In this document: positions 57,619 to 64,000 of the stretch, one piece after another
Layout: each line of letters starts with the position of its first letter
How positions within the stretch are numbered: the stretch's first letter is position 1
DNA from: Gambelia wislizenii
Taxonomy: Eukaryota > Chordata > Lepidosauria > Squamata > Crotaphytidae
Assembly: GCA_030847615.1 (NCBI GenBank)
Contig: JAUMIR010000001.1
Span: forward strand, 380,538,687-380,602,686
DNA length: 64,000 nucleotides
Direction of reading: 5' to 3'
The notes under the pieces: model-generated
The model's database searches: none
Seen by the model: only the letters and a program-made list of their open reading frames with translations
Told to the model about the DNA's origin: nothing
Translations under genes and position numbers: made by a program

Positions 57619-57840
57619 GGGGCCTTCCGTACTACCCAACTATAGCACTATGATTCCACTTTAACTGTCATGGCAACATCCAATAGAATTCTGGAGTTTG
57701 TAGTCTGGTGAAGTAGTAGAGCTCTCTGACTGAGACTCTAAATGCCTGTCTCTAAACTGCCAATCCCAGGATTCCATATAATGTTGCTATGGCAGTTAAA
57801 TTGGAACCATATACTGTAAGGGTATAGTATGAAAGGGCCT
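57619..57840. mobile_element. Palindromic MITE (family 2)
   Basis: Ends GGGGCCTTCCGTACTAC and GTATGAAAGGGCCT are near complements. The body has ATTCCACTTTAACTGTCATG and its mirror CTATGGCAGTTAAATTGGAA. Confidence 0.7.
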
Positions 57841-57891
57841 GTAGAGAGAGAAGGAAACTGAGAAAACTGCTAAGATCTGTGTGAGCTCAGA

Positions 57892-58194
57892 GAAGAACTT
57901 ACCTGTAACTATAGTTCTTCAAGTCCTCGTCTGTGAATTCAGACAATGGGTTAATCCTGCACCTCGCAGAGCACTTCGGAAACTTCCAGAAACCTCAATT
58001 CAAACTTTTGGGTGGTAGCTCCGCCTCCCTCAGCCCTGGCCTATATAAGCCCCCACCTCTCACCAACTGCTCAGTTGCTTATAGCCACATATTAAAAACA
58101 ATGTGAGAGGTGGGACACCAGAGGGGAGGAGGGCGGGTTTGTGTGAATTCACAGAAGACCACTCGAAGAACTATAGTTACAGGTAAGTAACCCA
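57892..58194. repeat. DIRS terminal inverted repeat pair
   Basis: TTACCTGTAACTATAGTTCTTC at 57899-57920 is the exact complement of 58165-58186, and similarity extends over about 55 bp on each side. The two arms enclose about 245 bp holding a TATA box. This matches the complementary terminal and circle-junction regions of DIRS elements. Confidence 0.75.
58042..58049 (+). promoter_or_regulatory. TATA box in DIRS terminal repeat
   Basis: TATATAAG follows GCTCCGCCTCC on the plus strand. As the ends are inverted copies, the lost left end would have carried the same promoter facing into the element. Confidence 0.5.
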
Positions 58195-58352
58195 TTCTTC
58201 TTCTTTGTGGTCTCTGTGAATGCACACAATGGGTAGACTAGCAAGTTTATAACAGCAGGAAGGTGGGGGTGTCCTAATACCAATAAAGACAGGACAACAA
58301 TATAAGGAGAAGAGTAGACTGTATTAAAATCAGTATTGAAAAGGGAAACCTG

Positions 58353-59535
58353 TCAATTGCAGGTGGTTGAAGGCAGAAGCACCACCCTTCCTAGGGCTGA
58401 GCCATCATTCCTGGCAGAGTCTAGTTTATAGTTCTTCACAAAGGTGAAAGGTGTCACCCACGTGGCCGCTGTACAGATGTCTGGGAGAGGTACTCCCCTA
58501 AGGAATGCCGTTGAGGTAGCTGTTGCTCTGGTAGAACGGCTCCGTACTGGAGAAGGTAAGGCCTTACCCATCACCTCATAAGAGGTAGAGATGGTGGATG
58601 CTATCCACTTGGGAGAAGCTTTGTGATGACATGGCCAGACCCTTCTTTGGGCCTGAGTAGCAAACAAATAGTCTGTTGGAACAGCGAAAAGAAGCCGTCT
58701 TGTCTATGTAGAGCTCCAAAGCCGACTTGATGTCGAGTGGGTGGAAAGAACCAGATCCTTCAGTCATAAAGGGAGGATCAGAGTTCGGCAGAACTATATC
58801 CTGGTTCAGGTGAAAGGATGAAACCACTTTATGTAAGAACGCCACATCCGGTCTGAGGATGACCTTATCCCTATGGAACTGGGTATAGGGAGGGTCCATC
58901 CTGAGGGCACAGAACTCACTTGCTCACCTTGCTGAAGCAATGGCCGTCAGAAAGGCAGTCTTAAAAGATAGGAGGTGTACATCACCCCTGTCCATAGGTT
59001 TAAAGGGAACCCCAGAGAGAGCTATCAGAACTAATGTAAGGTCGCAGGTGTTAGTCAGGCCCATCACTGGTGGATGCAGGTTCTTGTATCCCTGGAGGAA
59101 CCTGTGGACCAGAGGGTCCTTGAATCATGACTGCATTCTAAGATGCTGGAAATTCCAGGATGCTTCTGCGACGTAGGTTCGTATGGAGGAGAGAGAAAGT
59201 CCTTTCATTGATAAGGTGGCAAGGAAGTCGAGGAGTGGAACCACAGCATTGTCAGAGAATATATCCTTGCCATTGAGAAACTGGCAGAATTTCTGCCATT
59301 TGTACTGGTATGCCTTTTGAGTGGAAAGACGTTGGGCAGCCTGTAGAATGGCCCTAATGATGTCCAAAAGGGGCACTAGTTGATGATGAGCCACGCCGTT
59401 GGCTTGATTGATTCCAGGTCGGGATGGAGTATTTGACCTCTCCAGAGCGAGAGTGTGTCCCGTCGGAGAGGAAGGTGTCAGAATGTTTCCTGCGAGAGAA
59501 GAATCAGAGGAGAGAATCAAGGCTGTCTGGGCCAC
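58353..59535 (-). pseudogene. DIRS tyrosine recombinase, broken
   Basis: The N-terminal part (59535-59125) has the SAM-like DNA-binding segment STQKAYQYKWQKFCQFLNG and LSLSSIRTYVAEA. After a TGA near 59127 the same frame continues with HPPVMGLTNTCDLTLVLIAL and the catalytic-region SAR followed by another TGA, then MDPPYTQFHRDKVILRPD. A frameshift near 58610 leads to SRSTRATATSTAFLRGVPLP (the His-x-x-Arg box, with its His replaced by Arg) and DICTAATW. Both in-frame TGAs fit decay of CGA arginine codons. Confidence 0.8.
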
Positions 59536-60456
59536 CAGGGGTTATCAGTATACAGTCTGTTATGTCGTACAATAGCTTTGACACCACACTGGAGAGTAGC
59601 AGGAAGGGGGGAAAAGTGTAAAGTTGGATGCCCGACCACTCGAAGAGAAACACATCCCCCAGATTCCTCTGCCAGGGAGGCTGCCTCGAGCAGTACAAGT
59701 GGCACTTGGTGTTCTCCTTGGTTGCAAAGAGGTCTATGACCGGTGTTCCCTGATCAGCAGATAGTGGCTCTAGATGTCTGTTGCTATGGACCATTTGTGA
59801 CAGCTGCTCCGAGTTCGGCTTAATGCATCTGCAATGTCATTAAGGCTCCCTGCCAGATGAATGGCTGTCAGAGATATCTGTCTGTCTACACACCAGTCCC
59901 ACATCTGAATTGTCAGATCCAGGAGAGTCCATGATCTGGTCCCTCCTTGTTTGTTGATGTAGAAGATGATATTGTTGTTGTCTGACATGACTTGAACCAC
60001 CTGTCCCTGGAGGGATGGCTCGAAGGCTTTCAGTGCTTTGAACACTGTTAGTAGCTCCACAGCACTGATGTGAAGTGTGGACTCATTCTGTGACCATAGC
60101 CCATAAATGGTTAGGCTGTGTGAATGAGTGCCCCAGCCCGTCATGGATGCATCTGTCGTCAGGAACCTGGTGGTTTGGGGCGGTGTGGAAGGTAGGCTGC
60201 AACAGACCATCTCTGACTGAGTCCATCAACCCAGTGTCCTGAATATTGGGTGAGTCATGGAGAGCAACTTGGATGGATTGTCCATCAATGTGTTGAATGC
60301 CTGGAGAAACCAAGCCTGCAAGGGTCTCATCTGTAGTCTGGCGAGGGGGGTAACCGCTGTGGTGGAGGCCACATAACCCAAGGGTGCATTGGATAAAGTG
60401 TGCCATCACTCTTCTATGTGCGATGCAATGGCGGACCATCCCTTGCAAATGTCAGG
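59504..60456 (-). pseudogene. DIRS RT end and RNase H, broken
   Basis: 60440-60230 encodes LGYVASTTAVTPLARLQMRP in the RT-RNase H connection. A TGA at 60226-60228 precedes the RNase H: FLTTDASMTGWG, AVELLTVFKALKAF, VMSDNNNIIFYINKQGG and LNDIADALSR hold the expected acidic residues. Then 59790-59504 encodes the linker VIDLFATKENTKC and GDVFLFEW. Confidence 0.8.
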
Positions 60457-60588
60457 GATGATGGGAGTTGTAGCTCTTCACCTCTGGCTCAAACTCACCA
60501 CCTTGTTAAGCAGCAGAGCCAACCAGCTTAGATCAGTGGTTAATGCTTTCCTCCAAAGCAGCAGTTTCAGAGAATAGGCTGAAGATCC
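60457..60588. other. Short flank between DIRS and copia
   Basis: Begins GGGATGATGGGAGTTGTAG, a motif common at MITE ends; nothing else recognised. Confidence 0.35.
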
Positions 60589-61123
60589 TGACAAACTCTC
60601 CAAGCCTTCTCACTCTTCTACAGGTGTCTCCAAAATGTCTCCAGGATTCACTCAGGCAACTCAGTAGTTTTATATAAAACCTACTTTATTCTTCTATCTA
60701 AATATACTATATGGTCAACAAATAACAATCTCTACACATTACTCCACAATATCTCCAAACTATTCCACCTCTACTCCACCAACAATACATTGGCAAACAT
60801 TGCAATTTTATAGCCATTTTTTATCAGCACCCACTAGTTAGTTTCCACCCAGTGGGTGTGTACTTCCATTCTGATTGGTCCACATAGTTCCACCCATGCT
60901 TAAGACCAACCCATGTATTTCAACATTTCACCTTGTACACTTAATGATTCTCAGGTGTTTCCATTCTGCATTCAGTACCTCTGTCCTTGGCTCTCAGGCC
61001 TTCTAGATTACATTAGCAGTTTCACCTGTGTAGCCCCATAATTGCTCTTGCTTAGTCATTGTGACTTTCACATACATATTTTATTTCTTTCACTGTATGT
61101 CCCATGTTGCATTTTCCTTAACA
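60589..61123 (-). mobile_element. Ty1/copia 3' LTR
   Basis: On the minus strand the LTR runs TGTTAAGG to GTTTGTCA (535 bp) just after a polypurine tract. U3 holds a CCAAT box (60874-60878) and a TATA box (TATAAAA, 60806-60812); AATAAA is at 60685-60690. The outer end could be a few bases lower (near 60580), as the partner LTR lies outside the window. Confidence 0.75.
60806..60812 (-). promoter_or_regulatory. Copia LTR TATA box
   Basis: TATAAAA in U3, about 60 bp downstream of CCAAT and about 115 bp upstream of the AATAAA signal, a normal LTR layout. Transcription from this LTR would run into BBOX1 intron in the gene's sense direction. Confidence 0.55.
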
Positions 61124-61132
61124 ATCCCCTCC
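61124..61132 (-). other. Copia polypurine tract
   Basis: GGAGGGGAT on the minus strand directly before the LTR TG; it would prime plus-strand DNA synthesis. Confidence 0.7.
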
Positions 61133-61154
61133 GAAATAAAATATTGTATGTGTC

Positions 61155-64000
61155 TTACAATGTCATTCCAACCATTTGTGTCAGCCTTTCATGTTTTTCT
61201 ACTGTCAATGCTTTTGTGAACAAATCTGCTATGTTGTGTTGTGTTTCTATATATCTCAATTCTATTTCACCCTTCTGAACCATGTCTCGCACATTTTGAT
61301 ATCTTACACCAACATATTTTGTTCTGTTCTTCAAACTTTCAGTTTCAGCCATCGCTATGCATGACTGTGAATCTTCCAGAATTTCCACTGGTATCTTGTA
61401 ACTTTCATTTAAATCATTTAGCAATTGCTTAATCCACTGTACCTCATTTACTATCTCATTCAAAGCAGCGAATTCTGCTTCTGTTGTGCTTAACGCTACA
61501 TTAGTTTGTTTTCTACTTCTCCAAACTATTGGACTTTCACTATATTTAATTATCATTCCTGTAACTGACTTCTTGTCTCCTAATTCTGATGCAAATGAAC
61601 TGTCTACATAACAATCTAGATCTGAACTACTGTTTCTTATTATCAATTTCCTATCTAAGGTTCCTTTCAAATATCTCAATAAATGTTTTACCGCTGTCCA
61701 GTCTTCAATTTTTGGATCATTAACCCTTCTGGACAATACATTTACAGCATAAGAAATGTCTGGTCTGGTGTGGCAAGATATGAATTGTAAAGATCCTATT
61801 ATACTTCTGAATAAAGTCTTGTCCTCAAACGCTCTAGTTGTTTCCTCAGACACAAAACCAGTTGTCATTGGAGCTCTTACTATTTTTGCATTCTGTAATC
61901 CACACTTTTCAATCAATCTTTCAATTTTATTTCTCTGACTTAACAAACAATGTCCTTCTTCTGTCCATTCAACGCAAATACCTAAATAAGACTTCAATAC
62001 ACCTAAGTCCTTCAAAACAAATTTCTTAGACAATTCTCTTTTTACTGACTCAATTTCCTGTTTTGACTTTGCTGCTACGCACAAATCATCTACATAAATC
62101 ACTAATACTATGTCTCCTTTTGTATAAACACAAGCATCTGCAATGCTCCTCTTGTAACCTAGCTTAACTAGCTCATCATTGATGCACAGATTCCACGCTC
62201 TGGCACTTTGTTTTAAACCATACAACGCTTTCTTTAATTTATATACTCTTTGACTACCATTTTCTTCAAAACCTTGTGGCTGTTCCATAAATATTTCTTC
62301 ATCCAAAATCGCATTCAAGTAAGCTGTCTCAAAATCAAAATGTTCTACAACTAAATTCCTTTTTACTGCTACAGCTAGAACCATTCTCAGACTTTCTGGC
62401 TTTGCAGTTGGAGAATATGTCTTATCATAGTTCTCATACTGCTGTTGTGAAAAACCCTTAGCCACTAACCTAGCTTTATATTTGATACTTCCATCTGGCA
62501 TTTCTTTCGTTTTGTATACCCATTTACAACCAATTACTTTCTTGTCTTTGGGTCTGTCAACAACTTCAAAAACATCTTTATTTACCAGGCAACCAAACTC
62601 ATTATCCATTGCATCAAACCATCTTTCCTGTTCTTCACTAGAATAACTTTCCAATTCTTCAAAACTTTCAGGCTCTTCTACTGCTAAACAAGCTCTTGCC
62701 TTTGTCACAACAAATCTATCTGGAGGCTTTCTAACTCTATGACTACGCCTGGGAATAAAATCTGCTGTTCTGTCTCTTTCATCCTCACTTCCTCTACTAG
62801 GAGTTGTAGTTCTATGACTAAATCTCTTGTCTTCAGTCATTCGAGTAGTAGTAGGCCTAGATGCTATCTCATCATCAGAAGAACTACCACTGCTGCTAGG
62901 TGATGCTTCCTGCTTAACTGAAACCCCTCCGTTTCCTGAGGTTGGTTCAGTTTGTGCTTCTGGCTCATTTGAACTCCCTAATCTCAAAAACACTTCTTTA
63001 TTGGCATGCAGTTTGTCCCAACCAGCATGTCTCTCAAAATTTGCAGACCTAGAATACTGCACTTGTTTTCCATCCAAATGAAACTTGTAGCTATTTCCAG
63101 AATACCCCAAAAACCTAAGCCTTTTGCTTTTGGGTTCTCCTTTCCTCCTGAAACAAGCAGGTGTGTAAACATGAGCAAATTGTCCAAAAACCCTTAAGTA
63201 CTTGTAATTTGGCATTCTCCCATACAATACCCTGTAGGGAATGTCTTCAATTTCTGAATGATACAATCTGTTACTGATATGTATTGCAGTCAAAGTTGCT
63301 TCTGCCCAAAAACTATCTTTCACCCCTGCATCTGCCATCATACAAGCAGTAATTCTTTTTATATCTTGTATTTTCTTCTCTGCTAACCCATCCTCACTAG
63401 GACAAGCAGGGTTTGTAGTTTCATGCCTTATTCCCACCTTGTGAAACCAGTTAAACAATTGCTTATTTAAAAATTCTCCTCCTCTATCAGTAATGATGGT
63501 GCCTACTCTGCTATCAAATTGTCTTTCCACCATTCTTACCCATGCTTTTAAACTTTGCCCAGCGTCAGATTTGTTTTTCATTATTCTCACAAATGCAAAC
63601 CTTGTATACCTATCAACAATTACTAGGAAATACTTGCTTCCCCCTAAGGACAAGCAATTAGCTTGGGCGACATCTGCATGTACATACTGAAATGGTCTTT
63701 GAGCAATTCTTTTTGTTTTCTTAGCTACTGGAAAAGCTCTGACCTTTACCTGTTGACACACTGTACAATCTAAGTGGTTTTTGCATTCAGCAACTTTTAA
63801 ATCTGGACACATACTGATTAAATTCTTTAAACATTTGAAGCTCGCATGGCCGAATTTTCTGTGAAGCTCGTGTATGCAGTCTTTGTGGATTGGAATATTT
63901 TCTATGTTATTAGCTTCTTCAACCCTGTAGCTATCAATATTGTCCTCCAAATAATAAAGTTTGTCCTTTTTCAAACCTATGCCACGCAATTCCCCATTCA
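61155..64000 (-). CDS. Ty1/copia polyprotein (integrase, RT, RNase H), uninterrupted, cut by window edge
   Basis: The frame is open from the window edge to TAA at 61157-61155, over 945 codons with no stop. Residues below count from codon 63989-63987. The HHCC zinc motif (H43, H48, C75, C78) opens the integrase; the catalytic triad is D106, D168 and E204 with 35 residues between the last two. A Ser/Thr-rich linker (about 340-430) follows. The copia-type RT spans about 480-720 with YVDD at 632-635. RNase H has VDSS (D796), STTEAEF and NIADLFTKAL near the end. Gag and protease lie beyond 64000. All catalytic residues are present, so the insertion looks young. It is oriented like BBOX1, in whose intron it lies. 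Confidence 0.93.
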   Translation of the reverse strand, partial: NGELRGIGLKKDKLYYLEDNIDSYRVEEANNIENIPIHKDCIHELHRKFGHASFKCLKNLISMCPDLKVAECKNHLDCTVCQQVKVRAFPVAKKTKRIAQRPFQYVHADVAQANCLSLGGSKYFLVIVDRYTRFAFVRIMKNKSDAGQSLKAWVRMVERQFDSRVGTIITDRGGEFLNKQLFNWFHKVGIRHETTNPACPSEDGLAEKKIQDIKRITACMMADAGVKDSFWAEATLTAIHISNRLYHSEIEDIPYRVLYGRMPNYKYLRVFGQFAHVYTPACFRRKGEPKSKRLRFLGYSGNSYKFHLDGKQVQYSRSANFERHAGWDKLHANKEVFLRLGSSNEPEAQTEPTSGNGGVSVKQEASPSSSGSSSDDEIASRPTTTRMTEDKRFSHRTTTPSRGSEDERDRTADFIPRRSHRVRKPPDRFVVTKARACLAVEEPESFEELESYSSEEQERWFDAMDNEFGCLVNKDVFEVVDRPKDKKVIGCKWVYKTKEMPDGSIKYKARLVAKGFSQQQYENYDKTYSPTAKPESLRMVLAVAVKRNLVVEHFDFETAYLNAILDEEIFMEQPQGFEENGSQRVYKLKKALYGLKQSARAWNLCINDELVKLGYKRSIADACVYTKGDIVLVIYVDDLCVAAKSKQEIESVKRELSKKFVLKDLGVLKSYLGICVEWTEEGHCLLSQRNKIERLIEKCGLQNAKIVRAPMTTGFVSEETTRAFEDKTLFRSIIGSLQFISCHTRPDISYAVNVLSRRVNDPKIEDWTAVKHLLRYLKGTLDRKLIIRNSSSDLDCYVDSSFASELGDKKSVTGMIIKYSESPIVWRSRKQTNVALSTTEAEFAALNEIVNEVQWIKQLLNDLNESYKIPVEILEDSQSCIAMAETESLKNRTKYVGVRYQNVRDMVQKGEIELRYIETQHNIADLFTKALTVEKHERLTQMVGMTL

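Larger units (their letters stand above)
57892..60456 (-). mobile_element. DIRS-like retrotransposon, 3' half
   Basis: On the minus strand, from high to low coordinate: the end of RT, an RNase H domain, a DIRS-typical linker, a tyrosine recombinase, and a terminal inverted-repeat region. Everything upstream (gag, most of RT, left repeat) is absent. DIRS elements integrate with a tyrosine recombinase instead of a DDE integrase. Several stops show it is dead. Confidence 0.85.

Noticed and set aside
47203..57890. Additional BBOX1 exons upstream of 43599
   Set aside because: I looked on the minus strand for the segment ending in the FYG codons before the HxD exon and found no match; a short diverged exon could still be missed.
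61155..64000. A domesticated host gene derived from copia
   Set aside because: It is directly followed by a polypurine tract and an LTR and keeps all enzymatic domains, so it is the element itself.

Overview
This is vertebrate, most likely squamate (lizard) DNA, and nearly all of it is non-coding. The evidence is repeat content: CR1, L2, L1, BovB-type RTE and Penelope retrotransposons, DIRS and Ty1/copia elements, tRNA-derived SINEs with CAA-rich tails, 5S-rRNA-derived SINEs, and many short DNA transposons. DIRS and Ty1/copia together with BovB and this SINE type argue against a mammal or bird. The exact lineage cannot be read from the sequence.

One host gene is recognised: BBOX1 (gamma-butyrobetaine dioxygenase, last step of carnitine synthesis), on the minus strand. 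Its last four coding exons lie at 43599-43494, 39042-38846, 37901-37735 and 37013-36853. All have GT-AG borders, compatible phases, and the iron ligands HxD and H. They encode about 210 C-terminal residues. The upstream exons were not found, so the intron above 43599 runs at least 20 kb, to the window edge. Left of 36.8 kb is intergenic DNA downstream of BBOX1.

Layout. 0-24 kb: MITEs, SINEs and 3' ends of CR1, L2, BovB and a zinc-finger LINE, separated by unrecognised DNA; a Penelope fragment sits inside an L2 with a 12-bp target duplication. 24.4-27.1 kb: the 5' half (terminal repeat plus gag) of a DIRS element. 27.2-36.3 kb: Tigger and L1 remnants, 5S-derived and L2 elements, a CpG-rich promoter-like element, and an L1 split by a zinc-finger LINE that carries a twin-priming inversion. 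36.6-43.6 kb: BBOX1 exons. 43.8-47.2 kb: a nearly complete CR1 with two stops and one frameshift. 49.3-54.8 kb: two older CR1 copies. 57.9-60.5 kb: the 3' half of a DIRS element (RNase H, tyrosine recombinase, terminal inverted repeat). 60.6-64.0 kb: the 3' LTR and an uninterrupted polyprotein ORF of a Ty1/copia element, cut by the window edge.

The most notable patterns are a family of hairpin and non-hairpin MITEs sharing one 14-bp terminal motif with 3-bp target duplications, the intact copia ORF in the BBOX1 intron, and several nested insertions that give a relative age order. I found no clearly new gene system.
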